Shown: positions 20,482 to 29,487, numbered from the stretch's first letter. The stretch: DNA of 64,000 nt from Methanobrevibacter arboriphilus (GCF_019669925.1 NZ_AP019779.1:1503001-1567000), one strand, 5' to 3'. The notes: generated by a model from the sequence alone, not told the origin. Program-made: numbers and translations.

Positions 20482-21225
20482 TTATAATCTCTTTAGATAA
20501 TTTATACTATCAACTATTGGAGACTTATCATTAATTTCCAGTATGTATTTTCCTTTATAATTATTTTTTTTAAATACTTTAATTATATTTTTAAAATCTA
20601 TCTTTCCTTTTCCTAATCCTAAATGTAGATCTTTATCAAGGAAATTGTCAGATAAGTGTAAGTGTTTAATTGAATCGAAATATAAATCTCTTTCTTTATA
20701 TTCCATTGTAGAAGCATGGCCTATATCTAAGGTCATATACATATTGATTTCTAATAGTAATTCATTTAATTTAAAAATGTTTTGATGAATTAGCCAATCA
20801 CTATTGGGCATATTTTCTACAGTAGCCATAACTCCATTGTCTTCTCCATATTTTCCACATATCTCTAATGATTCTTTGCATGTAGATAATATTTTATCTT
20901 CACATGGATAACCTAAAATTGTCATTCCAGATGGATGTATTACAACAATGTCACTATCTAACTTGTTAGCTAAATCTATAGATTTCTTTATCTCGTTTAT
21001 TGAAGCTTTTTGAATAGATTTATTTAAAGAAGCTATATTTAAATCTGTAATTGGTGAATGTATGCTATATTTAATATCATAAGAGTTCATCATATCAACA
21101 TCGACTGAATCATTAGGATATTCGTTCATTATTTCGACATATTTGATATCTAATTTTTCAGCATATTCTAAACTTTTTTGAAGGTTTTTTTCATAAATTG
21201 ATGATGATGAGACTCCTATTTTCAT
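20482..21225 (-). CDS. Sugar-phosphate isomerase/epimerase-like TIM-barrel protein
   Basis: The 247-residue protein has the xylose-isomerase-like/AP-endonuclease family 2 barrel pattern: MKIGVSSSS strand 1, YVEIM strand 2, YSIHSPI strand 3, VVIHPSG strand 4, ATVENMP strand 5, MTLDIGHAS strand 6, HLHLSDN strand 7 and YILEIND strand 8. The His, Glu and Asp residues at the strand ends (HSP, HPSG, VEN, LDIGHA, HLSD, LEI) are the usual divalent-metal ligands. Members isomerise sugars or process abasic DNA; substrate cannot be told here. It is the last gene of a minus-strand run downstream of an ECF transporter, so it might act on the imported compound, but a 159-base spacer makes that weak. Confidence 0.72.
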   Translation of the reverse strand: MKIGVSSSSIYEKNLQKSLEYAEKLDIKYVEIMNEYPNDSVDVDMMNSYDIKYSIHSPITDLNIASLNKSIQKASINEIKKSIDLANKLDSDIVVIHPSGMTILGYPCEDKILSTCKESLEICGKYGEDNGVMATVENMPNSDWLIHQNIFKLNELLLEINMYMTLDIGHASTMEYKERDLYFDSIKHLHLSDNFLDKDLHLGLGKGKIDFKNIIKVFKKNNYKGKYILEINDKSPIVDSINYLKRL

Positions 21226-21290
21226 TTGGACTACCTTTATTTAATTAAATAATAATTTATTATTTAGACATAATATACATCTTAGTTATT

Positions 21291-21362
21291 TTAACTATTT
21301 TAATTATTATTTTTAGTTATTTTAGTTATTCTAGTTATTTTAACTATTTTAACTATTCAAAT
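21291..21362. repeat. Imperfect TTTTAGTTA/TTTTAACTA tandem repeat
   Basis: About seven 9-11-base units alternate TTAGTTATTT and TTAACTATTT in the gap between the epimerase-like gene and the ECF S-component gene. It is low-complexity and no function is evident. Confidence 0.55.
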
Positions 21363-21384
21363 TATTGAATTTTCATTTTTTAGG

Positions 21385-21999
21385 CTATTTACCCTCTAAA
21401 AAGTATTTTTCTTTTGCTCTTAGGAATATTCTTTCGAATGTTCCAAATAATAATATCAATAAAATAGCATTTACTATACCATGAATCAGATCAAATGTAA
21501 AACTTGCTGCATATACTCCTAATACAGATCCTAATGAAATAGTTCCTAAGAAAGGTAGCATTCCTATGTTAGTTATCCATCCATAGAGGATTCCCCAGCT
21601 TAAACCAAATACTGCTCTTGAAGGAGTATTATTTTTCAATTTTTTGCTTAAGATTCCTGCAGTAAAACCCATAAGCCCCCAGCCAATCATTTGTAGAACA
21701 GTCCAAAATCCTAATCCTAAAAATAGCCCTGTTACTATAGGTGTTAAAGCACCAGTCACGAATCCTGTTTTTTTCCCAAAAACAATACCTGTCATTATAA
21801 TAATAAATGATGCAGCCTGAACACCAGGAATTGCTGCTGTTGGAAGAGTTCCCAATGCAGCTATAGCTATCAAAATAGCTATAATAACAATATTTTCTAC
21901 AGTAGGCTTTGATTTTTCAAACATCTTAAAAAAAACAATGAATATTCCAACAATTAATATGAAAAATATTATCCAGTAAGTTAAAGACATGATTTCCAT
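21385..21999 (-). CDS. ECF transporter S component (substrate-binding membrane protein)
   Basis: The 204-residue protein has an N-terminal hydrophobic helix, then the block TVENIVIIAILIAIAALGT..., typical of S components with about six helices including GVQAASFIIIMTGIVFGKKTG and a Trp-rich GFWTVLQMIGWGLMGF segment. S components bind a vitamin or metal and dock on EcfT. The ATG at 21999 is preceded by GTGAAATA, the local ribosome-binding pattern. It lies downstream of the EcfA and EcfT genes on the same strand, completing the module. Substrate is unassigned; the hydrophobic pattern recalls cobalamin-type S components, but that is a guess. Confidence 0.75.
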   Translation of the reverse strand: MEIMSLTYWIIFFILIVGIFIVFFKMFEKSKPTVENIVIIAILIAIAALGTLPTAAIPGVQAASFIIIMTGIVFGKKTGFVTGALTPIVTGLFLGLGFWTVLQMIGWGLMGFTAGILSKKLKNNTPSRAVFGLSWGILYGWITNIGMLPFLGTISLGSVLGVYAASFTFDLIHGIVNAILLILLFGTFERIFLRAKEKYFLEGK

Positions 22000-22084
22000 T
22001 ATTTCACACTCATTTTTGCATAATTCTTATTTATTATTAAATCTTATTTCTTGTAATAACATTCATTTTCCTATTAAGTTTCAT

Positions 22085-22195
22085 TCTTTCTTAATTCTTA
22101 TTTTTTGTATTAAGATTTATTCTTCGTATTAATTCTTATTTTTTTATTAACTCTTATTTTTTCTATTAATTCCTATTTTTTGTATTAATTTTTAT
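22085..22195. repeat. Imperfect repeats of TTCTTATTTTTTGTATTAA
   Basis: Four to five degenerate copies of a ~24-base unit fill the gap between the ATPase and S-component genes. On the coding (minus) strand they are A-rich, so they are not an archaeal T-tract terminator for this operon. Confidence 0.5.
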
Positions 22196-22205
22196 TTTAA
22201 ATATT

Positions 22206-23900
22206 TTAAGTCTTCCATATACTTTTTAAATCTTTTAAAGTTACACAGTTAGGTATATAATTTTTTACCATTCTGTTTACAAATGTTGTATAAAAATTAT
22301 TATTATAAAACATATCTTTAGGGGTTGTATCAACTTGAATTTTCCCATCAAAAATTAAAAAACTTCTACTAGAATAATCAGCTGCAAAATCAATATCATG
22401 TGTAACCATCACTATGGATAATCCATTTTTTTGAAGTTTTTGGAACTTATCACCGAGATTTTTTTTGAATATAGGATCAAGGCCTTTAGTAGGTTCATCT
22501 AAGAATAATATGTCTGGTTTTCTTAATAATGATTTCACAATAGCTATTTTCTGCTGTTCACCACCACTACAATCATAAGGATGTTTTTTCAGTAAGTTTT
22601 CTATTTCAAAAAACTCTATTAGGTCTTTTTTTTCTTTTTTATCCATAATAATTTCTTTATTTTCTGAATTAATCTCTGAAATCTCTGTATTTAATTCCTC
22701 TTCAACAGTTTCAAATCTAAAATGTATCATTGGATTTTGATGAACATATCCTAACTTGATTTTTTTATCATGTTTCACTTTTCCTTTGATTGGTTTGAGG
22801 ATTTTAACTAATAATTGCAATAAAGTACTCTTTCCAGTACCATTTCCTCCTAAAATACTAATAAATTCTCCTTCTTTAATTTCAAATGATACTCCTTTTA
22901 TTATAACCTGATTTTTATTGTATCCAAACCAAAGATTTTCACACTTAAAAATAGCTTTATTTTTATCTATTTTTGCCCCTGATTTTGTTTCATTTAATAT
23001 TTTTTCATTTAATAGTTTATATTCATCATAAAAGGTATTTTTTGAATTATTCAGCATTTCCTGATTCATTTCATACATATCATTTAACCCTTCTCTTATA
23101 CTAAGTGGAACTATTCTATCTTGAGAAAATGAATAATATTCTTTAAATAAAAAATGAATTAGGGCAGTTGAAGGTAGATAATTAGAAAATATTGGATTAT
23201 TGCATGTTTCTAAACATATTTCTCTTGGATGGTTATTATATGCAATTACTCCTTCCTCTATAAAAACAGCTTTGTCAATAAATGGGAATACATTATTTAT
23301 TCTATGTTCTGTCATTAGTATTGTTATTGAAAATTCTTCATTTAATCTACGAAGTATTGATAAGAAATCATATGATGCAATAGGATCTAGTTGAGAAGTA
23401 GGTTCATCTAAAAGTAATACTTTGGGTTTTAAAACTAAGAGTGAACATAAATTAACCAGCTGTTTTTGTCCACCAGATAGTTCATCTACTTTTTTATAAA
23501 GTAGTTTATCTAGAGAAAAAAATGTTGATATTTCAGCTATTCTTGTTCTGATTTCTTCTGTAGGAATCCCCATATTTTCTAAAGAAAAACTAATTTCTTG
23601 AATTACTGTATCACAAACAAATTGATTTTCAGGATTTTGAAATAAAAAACCTATATCTCTTGCAGATTTTTCTTTACTAAGTTGTCTTATATTTTCTCCA
23701 TCATAGTAAATTATTCCTTCTTCATTTCCAATAGGCTTAATTTCATTTTTTAAGTTCATTAACAATGTTGTTTTTCCACAACCAGATGGTCCACAGAATA
23801 GTACAAAATCTCCTCTATTTACTGTAAGATTTAGCTTAGAAAAAATTTTTTCATTATTAGAATATTCAAAACTGAAATCATTGAATCTTATTAGTTCCAT
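22206..23900 (-). CDS. ecfA: ECF transporter fused dual ATPase (EcfA-EcfA')
   Basis: Two ABC ATPase domains are joined in one chain. Domain 1 has Walker A GPSGCGKTTL, signature LSGGQKQ and Walker B VLLLDEPTSQLD. Domain 2 has Walker A GGNGTGKSTL, signature CSGGEQQK and Walker B ILFLDEPTKGLD, with the switch His in VMVTHD. The start is set at 23900 (MELIRFNDFSF) because GGAGG at 23906-23910 lies five bases upstream; an ATG at 23930 would give ten more residues. The 5' end overlaps the ecfT stop by 23 bases, implying translational coupling. It powers vitamin or metal uptake through the EcfT-S complex on the cytoplasmic face. Confidence 0.92.
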   Translation of the reverse strand: MELIRFNDFSFEYSNNEKIFSKLNLTVNRGDFVLFCGPSGCGKTTLLMNLKNEIKPIGNEEGIIYYDGENIRQLSKEKSARDIGFLFQNPENQFVCDTVIQEISFSLENMGIPTEEIRTRIAEISTFFSLDKLLYKKVDELSGGQKQLVNLCSLLVLKPKVLLLDEPTSQLDPIASYDFLSILRRLNEEFSITILMTEHRINNVFPFIDKAVFIEEGVIAYNNHPREICLETCNNPIFSNYLPSTALIHFLFKEYYSFSQDRIVPLSIREGLNDMYEMNQEMLNNSKNTFYDEYKLLNEKILNETKSGAKIDKNKAIFKCENLWFGYNKNQVIIKGVSFEIKEGEFISILGGNGTGKSTLLQLLVKILKPIKGKVKHDKKIKLGYVHQNPMIHFRFETVEEELNTEISEINSENKEIIMDKKEKKDLIEFFEIENLLKKHPYDCSGGEQQKIAIVKSLLRKPDILFLDEPTKGLDPIFKKNLGDKFQKLQKNGLSIVMVTHDIDFAADYSSRSFLIFDGKIQVDTTPKDMFYNNNFYTTFVNRMVKNYIPNCVTLKDLKSIWKT

Positions 23901-24816
23901 ATTTTCCTCCATTAACATAATTTTTTCCATTATATTTCCATAATATCCTTTCCATCAATTCTAAAAATATTAAAGGTGAAAGTAAAAATAAAAATATTAT
24001 ATAATACATGTTTAATGGAAATTCAAAAAACGATGTATCTAAAGTAGGGTAAATCTCAATATTTCCAAAACCATAGTACAATCCTATTAATGATAATATT
24101 GAGGTTATAGCTATTATTAAAATTATAATAATATCAATTTTATGAATATTATATTTTAAATAGCTTGTCCTTTCAGTAATTCCATACCCTCTAGCTTTCA
24201 TAGACTTTGCAGTTAACATAGATTCTTCTAAAGACCAAGATATTACAATAGCTAACATAGATCCCATTTTTCTAACTTTATCTATTCTTTTTTCATTTGA
24301 ATTATCATGATTGAATTTAAATATTTTATTAACTTCTCCTAATCTATAGTTTAATAATGGTATAAATCTCATTGCCATTACTCCAATCATTGATACAGTA
24401 GAAAAATGATTGGATGTTAAATAAAGGATTTTTTGATAATCAACATATTTATTAAAAGATAAAAAAAGCAATAATATTATTAACAATGAAAATGCCATTA
24501 AAAATCCATAAACTAGAGATTCAAGAGTAATAAAATAGTTATTAAATGTATTATTGAATAAATTATTGAATAAGTAGATTTTTGTGGTTCCTACATGTGA
24601 AAATAATGGGTTTAAAATAATAATTATTAAAGACATTGGGATAAAATATTTTAGTGTGGAACCTATTTCTTTTTCTCCTCCCTGTAAATAAATTAATAGA
24701 ATTATAAATATCAATAAACTCACTAAATAATAAATATTATTAAATAATAGTGAAAATAATATGAGTATAATATAATAAACTGATATTACTCCTGGATGTA
24801 TTGTATTTAGATTCAT
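23878..24816 (-). CDS. ecfT: ECF transporter transmembrane component EcfT
   Basis: The 312-residue membrane protein has four to five N-terminal helices. The EcfT coupling region is present: AMRFIPLL, then EESMLTAKSMKARGYGI containing the Ala-Arg-Gly motif that contacts the ATPases, and further helices at the C-terminus (SILSLIGLYYGFG; MYYIIFLFLLSPLIFLELM). It overlaps the ATPase gene downstream. It transmits ATP-driven motion to the S component in the cytoplasmic membrane. Upstream on the same strand is the ExbD-like gene, 127 bases away. Confidence 0.88.
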   Translation of the reverse strand: MNLNTIHPGVISVYYIILILFSLLFNNIYYLVSLLIFIILLIYLQGGEKEIGSTLKYFIPMSLIIIILNPLFSHVGTTKIYLFNNLFNNTFNNYFITLESLVYGFLMAFSLLIILLLFLSFNKYVDYQKILYLTSNHFSTVSMIGVMAMRFIPLLNYRLGEVNKIFKFNHDNSNEKRIDKVRKMGSMLAIVISWSLEESMLTAKSMKARGYGITERTSYLKYNIHKIDIIIILIIAITSILSLIGLYYGFGNIEIYPTLDTSFFEFPLNMYYIIFLFLLSPLIFLELMERILWKYNGKNYVNGGKYGTNKIQ

Positions 24817-24943
24817 AATTGCCTTTAATATCTTTTATTCCCACTTATATGTTTTATATTATTCAGAATAGTTTTATTGGTTGTTATATTGGTTTTTTGT
24901 TAGTTTTTTCATTGGTTTTTTGTTGTTTGGGGGAAAAAGGGTT

Positions 24944-25282
24944 TTATCCTTCTACCATTATGAGTTTTCCCGTTGATGGGTCTTTGTATACTTTTCCCAT
25001 TTCTACGTATCCTTGTCCTGAGCTTTCGGTTGTGTTGGGTGTGTCGTTTAGTTCTTCTCCTTGATTAACTTGCGATACCTTTTGCATTTCTTTCATGGTG
25101 TCTTGTTTTTCTTCTGCTGTCATGTCACTGAATACTACACTTTGCATATTCCATGACATTACTAAAAATACCAGTAAGCCAACTGATATTACTAGCATTG
25201 CATCTACTAAGTTGGTTGTTCCAGCCATAGGGTCTTCTTCTACTCTTGAGGATCTTCTATTTTTTCTATCTTTTCTTGCCAT
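24944..25282 (-). CDS. ExbD-like membrane protein (DUF2149)
   Basis: The 112-residue protein has a basic cytoplasmic N-terminus (MARKDRKNRRSSR), the ExbD/TolR-like sequence TNLVDAMLVISVGLLVFLV with Asp27 where ExbD and TolR carry their proton-conducting Asp, and a hydrophilic outer tail. The family is known as DUF2149. AAGGAGAT precedes the ATG. It follows the ExbB-type gene on the same strand, which supports a two-part ion-driven motor. What it energises in a cell without an outer membrane is unknown. Confidence 0.83.
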   Translation of the reverse strand: MARKDRKNRRSSRVEEDPMAGTTNLVDAMLVISVGLLVFLVMSWNMQSVVFSDMTAEEKQDTMKEMQKVSQVNQGEELNDTPNTTESSGQGYVEMGKVYKDPSTGKLIMVEG

Positions 25283-25389
25283 GATGATTTATCTCCTTTT
25301 CATCCTCGTTCGTTTATTTTTTTTATTTTCTCATATTTTTCCCTATTTTTTCTTTCTTTCCTATTTTTTATTCTTTCTTTCCTTATTTT

Positions 25390-26034
25390 TTAGGTTTCCA
25401 TGTATTCAAGGATGGCATCTGATAGTGCGTCTAGGTTGGATAGGTAGTCGTCGTACCATCTTCTGCGGATTTTGGATACTAAGTAGGCTACTGCTCCGGC
25501 TCCGATCCCAACTACGGTTGTGTCGAATGCTACTATTATTGCTTGTGATAGTGCTGTTACATCTCCGCTTCCTAGTGCTGCTAGTCCTGGTCCCATTGGT
25601 ATTAATGTTCCCATTAATCCTAAGGTAGGGCCGATTCTTGTTACTATGTCTGTTTTTTCAACTATTTTGTCGATATGGTTTTCTTCACTTTCAATATATT
25701 TATTTGCAAGTGCAAGTCTTGATTTATTTTTTAAATTTTCAGATGATGCTAGTTCTGTTAGAATCTTTTTTTGACTTTTGGGAATTATTGAATCATTTAT
25801 AACTTTTTTAACTTCTTCAGGGTTTTCAGAATCCGATATTTCATAGATTAAATCTTTTATTGTGTTTGCGGGTATTTTTTTCCTGCTTGTGTATTCTGAA
25901 ATTAAACCACCAAGGGTTATTACTGCGTATACTACAAAAATCAGTAATATTACTATTACTGGTATCAACAAACTTTGAGAAATAACATTCAAACCAGAAG
26001 TTAAAATATCACTACCCGGAATACTTGTAACCAT
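25390..26034 (-). CDS. MotA/TolQ/ExbB-type proton channel protein
   Basis: The 214-residue protein has an N-terminal transmembrane helix (LLIPVIVILLIFVVYAVITLGG), a cytoplasmic charged region and the conserved ExbB core IVTRIGPTLGLMGTLIPMGPGLAALGSGD...AIIVAFDTTVVGIGAGAVAYLVSK with two further helices and polar Thr residues in the pore. Three helices and the T-x-L-G-L-x-G-T-(L/V) block fit the TolQ/ExbB fold. GGTGAT precedes the start. The partner ExbD-like gene is 107 bases downstream. Ion-driven work across the membrane is expected; the load is unknown. Confidence 0.88.
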   Translation of the reverse strand: MVTSIPGSDILTSGLNVISQSLLIPVIVILLIFVVYAVITLGGLISEYTSRKKIPANTIKDLIYEISDSENPEEVKKVINDSIIPKSQKKILTELASSENLKNKSRLALANKYIESEENHIDKIVEKTDIVTRIGPTLGLMGTLIPMGPGLAALGSGDVTALSQAIIVAFDTTVVGIGAGAVAYLVSKIRRRWYDDYLSNLDALSDAILEYMET

Positions 26035-26143
26035 CTTAAAATCACCATTCTTTTATTTAATTATTTGAGAGTCTTATTTATTGAAAAATTATTTTATTAT
26101 TAAATTTAATCATAAAAATTAATATAAAAATTAATTATAAGAT

Positions 26144-26854
26144 TTAATTATTGAGATTGCTTATTTTTTTGTTTATAATTCTTCCTGCAATTAGTAATCC
26201 TATGAATAGTAGGAATGCTATGATTAGTGAGCTTGTTGATTCGATTGAAATTTTTCCCATAGGATTTGCTAATACACTGCTTATGTTTGGGAGTATTAAG
26301 GAAGAAATGAGGAAATATAATCCTAAAAAAAACATGAAATTTCCAAGAACAACGGGGTATGGTTTTTTAACTATCTTATTGAATATGTTTGCTCCAAAGT
26401 ATGCAGCAATTATGACTATCATTAAAGCTAATGCTGCGTATTGGCTCAGGTTAAAAGGTGTTAAGCCTATTGTTGGGGCTACTACTAATATACTCACTAC
26501 TATTGATAAGAAACAACAAGGACACGGTGCAATAATTGCAATTGCTGCAGTTTTAGATGTGTTTTTTTCGTGTATTTTCCATTCTCTTATAGTTAATACA
26601 CCTGAAATAATCATAATAGCTGCCATTATTAGGAAAAATCCACTGTTATAAGTGTACATTATCTCTGTTATTTGAGATGAATAATATGATGCGATTAAAG
26701 TGATTATTAAAACTCCTATTCCATAACTTATTACTATTGTTGCTAATGCTTTCTTTGAAAGATTAGCTAAGCCAGAAGCAAGACCTATCTTTAATCCAAA
26801 AACTAAAATTGCAGATAAAACACCCAATTGCCATAATATTGCTACTATATCCAT
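26144..26854 (-). CDS. DUF2162 membrane protein with CPCC motif
   Basis: The 236-residue protein has about seven hydrophobic segments and a CPCC motif (Cys111, Cys113, Cys114) just at the start of a helix, IIAPCPCCFLSIVV. It is recognised as the DUF2162 predicted-transporter family, whose members sit with ExbB- and DUF2149-type genes in methanogens. AGGTG lies before the ATG. It is the first gene of the minus-strand run, with a TATA box 36 bases upstream. The paired cysteines suggest metal or thiol chemistry (inference). Confidence 0.78.
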   Translation of the reverse strand: MDIVAILWQLGVLSAILVFGLKIGLASGLANLSKKALATIVISYGIGVLIITLIASYYSSQITEIMYTYNSGFFLIMAAIMIISGVLTIREWKIHEKNTSKTAAIAIIAPCPCCFLSIVVSILVVAPTIGLTPFNLSQYAALALMIVIIAAYFGANIFNKIVKKPYPVVLGNFMFFLGLYFLISSLILPNISSVLANPMGKISIESTSSLIIAFLLFIGLLIAGRIINKKISNLNN

Positions 26855-26874
26855 TTATTACACCTCATTTTTTA

Positions 26875-26896
26875 TTATATATCTTAAGATATATAA
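26875..26896 (-). promoter_or_regulatory. 22-bp perfect palindrome overlapping TATA box of the DUF2162-ExbB operon
   Basis: The left arm TTATATATCTT is followed directly by its exact reverse complement. On the minus strand it overlaps TTTATATA (26890-26897), a consensus archaeal TATA box 36 bases before the start codon at 26854. A dimeric repressor bound here would block TBP. Confidence 0.7.
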
Positions 26897-27053
26897 AGTT
26901 AATTTAAGTTTTTTTCAACTCTGTTTGAAAATTTAAATGGCATATAGAAATAGTTATTACTATTTTTATTATCATTATTATTTTTAAAATAAGATATTGT
27001 TAATAAGTATAAAACATAATATCTATGATAAATAAAAAAATAATTGTACAAAC

Positions 27054-27186
27054 TTTAGTATTATTTGTATTATTGATAAATATTTTAGTATTACGATATT
27101 TAGTATTACAAATATTATGATTTTTAGTATTACAAGTATTACAATTTTTAGTATTACACTTATTATTAATAAATAGTTTAGTATCA
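27054..27186. repeat. TTTAGTATTAC repeat array upstream of hisF
   Basis: Exact 11-base copies begin at 27084, 27099, 27123 and 27147; near copies begin at 27054 and 27177. Spacings are 30, 15, 24, 24 and 30 bases. The array fills much of the 394-base divergent gap between the DUF2162 gene and hisF and ends just before a TATA-like TTATAAAAA (about 27214). Confidence 0.65.
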
Positions 27187-27248
27187 AATTTTATTATTGC
27201 AGATTTTGCTATTATAAAAACTTATCATTAATAAAAAGGAGAATAATA

Positions 27249-28073
27249 ATGTTAACAAAGAGAATAATTCCCTGTTTAGATTGTGATCTTCAAGTTCCAG
27301 AAGGGCGTGTTGTTAAAGGTGTTGAATTTAAACAAATTAAATACGCTGGAAATCCTGTTGAACTAGCTAATAAGTATTATGAAGAGGGAGCTGATGAAAT
27401 TGTACTTCTTGATATTACTGCTTCAAGAGAAAAAAGAGCTACAATGGGAAATGTAGTTAAAGATGTAACTGAAAATGTCTTCATACCTATATGTATAGGT
27501 GGGGGAATTAGAAAAGTTGATGATTATATTGATATGCTTAAAGCTGGGGCAGATAAATGTTCAACCAATACTGCAGCTATACATAATCCTGACCTTATTA
27601 ATGAAGCATCTGAGGTAGTTGGAACACAAGCATGTGTGGTTGGAATAGATGCAAAAAGAAGGTATGTTGATAATCCAAAAGAAAGTGATGATAAAAATAT
27701 TATAGAAACTAAAAATGGTTATTGTTGGTTTGACACTAGTATCTATGGTGGAACTGAATTTACTGGTATGGATGCTATTGAGTGGGCTCAAGAATGTCAA
27801 AAAAGAGGTGCTGGTGAAATTTTATTAACTTCTATGGATAGGGATGGAACTAAGGATGGATATGACCTTGAACTAACTAAAGCTATTAATGATTCTGTTG
27901 ATATTCCTGTTATAGCTTCAGGTGGTGTTGGTAAACCAGAACATATTTTTGAAGCTTTTGATATAGCTGATGCTAGTGCAGCTTTAGCAGCTAGTATTTT
28001 CCATTTTAATGAATATCCAATTCCTGAGGTTAAGGAATACTTAAAGGAAAAAAATATTAATGTTAGATTTTAG
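27249..28073 (+). CDS. hisF: Imidazole glycerol phosphate synthase, cyclase subunit HisF
   Basis: The 274-residue protein begins [13 protein letters not shown], the HisF opening with the catalytic Asp in CLD. It has the (beta-alpha)8 phosphate-binding motifs ICIGGGIR and VIASGGVG, the second catalytic Asp in CVVGIDAKR, and [15 protein letters not shown]. It makes IGP and AICAR from PRFAR using ammonia from HisH, in histidine synthesis. It is slightly longer than many bacterial HisF (~255) owing to an insert around [19 protein letters not shown] precedes the start. No other his gene is nearby. Its 3' end is copied in tandem downstream. Confidence 0.97.
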   Translation: MLTKRIIPCLDCDLQVPEGRVVKGVEFKQIKYAGNPVELANKYYEEGADEIVLLDITASREKRATMGNVVKDVTENVFIPICIGGGIRKVDDYIDMLKAGADKCSTNTAAIHNPDLINEASEVVGTQACVVGIDAKRRYVDNPKESDDKNIIETKNGYCWFDTSIYGGTEFTGMDAIEWAQECQKRGAGEILLTSMDRDGTKDGYDLELTKAINDSVDIPVIASGGVGKPEHIFEAFDIADASAALAASIFHFNEYPIPEVKEYLKEKNINVRF

Positions 28074-28150
28074 CTGAAAGCATTAATGTTTGACTTTAGC
28101 TGAAAATATTAATGTTTGACTTTAGTTGGAAATATGGATAATGGATTTAG
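28052..28150 (+). repeat. Tandem duplication of the hisF 3' end
   Basis: The last ~22 bases of hisF including its TAG stop are followed by two 26-base copies (28074-28099 and 28100-28125), each containing ATTAATGTTTGACTTTAG, and a degraded third (28126-28150). Copies diverge by a few bases. The unit is not a multiple of three, so a slip within it would alter the HisF C-terminus. Confidence 0.75.
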
Positions 28151-28206
28151 CTTTTAATATAGATAAGGAATTTATTTTTTTTAATAGGTAGGACATAATT
28201 TTTAAT

Positions 28207-29196
28207 ATGGGGTTTAGTTTTAGTATGAAATTTGATAATTTAATAAATTTGGAACTAACACAGAAATCAGGTCAAACATCTCAACCTCCTTGGATTGAGA
28301 TGTATGGCAAATATTGTGATTTGATCTATTTAAATGGGGTGCCAATCCTTATTAATGCTTATCAAGATGATATAACATCTTTAAATGTTAATTATGAGCT
28401 TCCTCTTGATATTGAATATTTAAAAGATTCTATTGATGAGAAAAACATTGAAAAAAATATAAAAAACGAAATTAATAGAATATTCGATTTAAATCTTGAT
28501 CTTAATAGGTTCTATGATTATTTATCTGAAGATTCTAAACTTAAACCAACAGTTGATTTTTCGAGAGGACTTCGTTTATTTTTAGCTAAAAATCCTTTTG
28601 AAGCTATTGTATCCTCAATTGCATCAGCTAATAATTCTATTGTTCGTTGGACAAAATCGATAGCTAATATCCGGAAAAAATGGGGAAATCCTGTTAAATT
28701 TTCATCTGGAATATTCTATGAATTTCCTTGTCCTGAATTACTCCAGTTTGTTCATGAAAATGATTTAGAAGAATTTGATTCTTTTAATGGGTCAATTGAT
28801 ATGGAATTTTGCATTAAAAATCTAAAATCATGTGGTGTAGGTTATAGGGCTTCTTACATCAAAAAAACAAGTGAAATTCTCTCGAATGATATAAATCTCC
28901 TTGGAATATTTGATATGGATTATGAAGAAGCATTCGAAACAGTTTTAACTTTTCCAGGTGTTGGTCCAAAAGTGGCTGATTGTATTCTTCTTTATGGTTA
29001 TGGGTTTAAAGAAGCTTTTCCTACTGATATATGGATAAAAAGAATTATTTCTTATCTGTATTTTGATAATAAAGATATTTCTGTTTCTAAAATCCGAGAG
29101 TTCGGAATGGAGCATTTTGGTGAATACGCAGGCTATGTTCAACTTTATTTGTTTCATTATGCTCGTAAATCTGGATTAATGAATAAATTGAAGTAA
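28207..29196 (+). CDS. OGG1-type DNA glycosylase/AP lyase (HhH-GPD)
   Basis: The 329-residue protein has an OGG1/AlkA-like N-terminal domain and the helix-hairpin-helix FPGVGPKVADCILLYGYG. Lys255 in this motif and Asp274 in FPTDIWIKR are 19 residues apart, the same spacing as Lys249 and Asp268 of human OGG1, so both glycosylase and lyase residues are present. CGVGYRASYI matches the conserved pre-hairpin segment. It should excise oxidised bases such as 8-oxoguanine. An in-frame ATG at 28225 is an alternative start. It stands alone, 133 bases after hisF. Confidence 0.88.
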   Translation: MGFSFSMKFDNLINLELTQKSGQTSQPPWIEMYGKYCDLIYLNGVPILINAYQDDITSLNVNYELPLDIEYLKDSIDEKNIEKNIKNEINRIFDLNLDLNRFYDYLSEDSKLKPTVDFSRGLRLFLAKNPFEAIVSSIASANNSIVRWTKSIANIRKKWGNPVKFSSGIFYEFPCPELLQFVHENDLEEFDSFNGSIDMEFCIKNLKSCGVGYRASYIKKTSEILSNDINLLGIFDMDYEEAFETVLTFPGVGPKVADCILLYGYGFKEAFPTDIWIKRIISYLYFDNKDISVSKIREFGMEHFGEYAGYVQLYLFHYARKSGLMNKLK

Positions 29197-29487
29197 TCTA
29201 GTAATTTTTAATATTATATATACTTTAATACTTTTTTATCATTTTTGTTTATGATGAATATTAATATAATTCTGATTAAACTGTTTAATTTAATTTATTT
29301 AGATGTTTATAATCTTAGATTTATATATTTAATTGCAATTATTAATACGAAATATATCTAATTTAAGTATTTACTTGTTTTTTAATTTAATAATATGATT
29401 TGAATATTTTAATAGGTTTTAACATTATTTTAGGTTATAATGTCTTATTATTTAACATGACAATTTTATACAGAATACTCGCTATGT

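Noticed and set aside
20482-21225. Endonuclease IV (Nfo) identity for the TIM-barrel protein
   Set aside because: The length is below that of Nfo and the metal-ligand context fits the broader isomerase/epimerase family equally well; a DNA-repair call was not justified.
25095-25628. 177-codon plus-strand ORF opposite the DUF2149 and ExbB genes
   Set aside because: It is antisense to two convincing genes; its hydrophobic run mirrors the T-rich spacer and their codon pattern.
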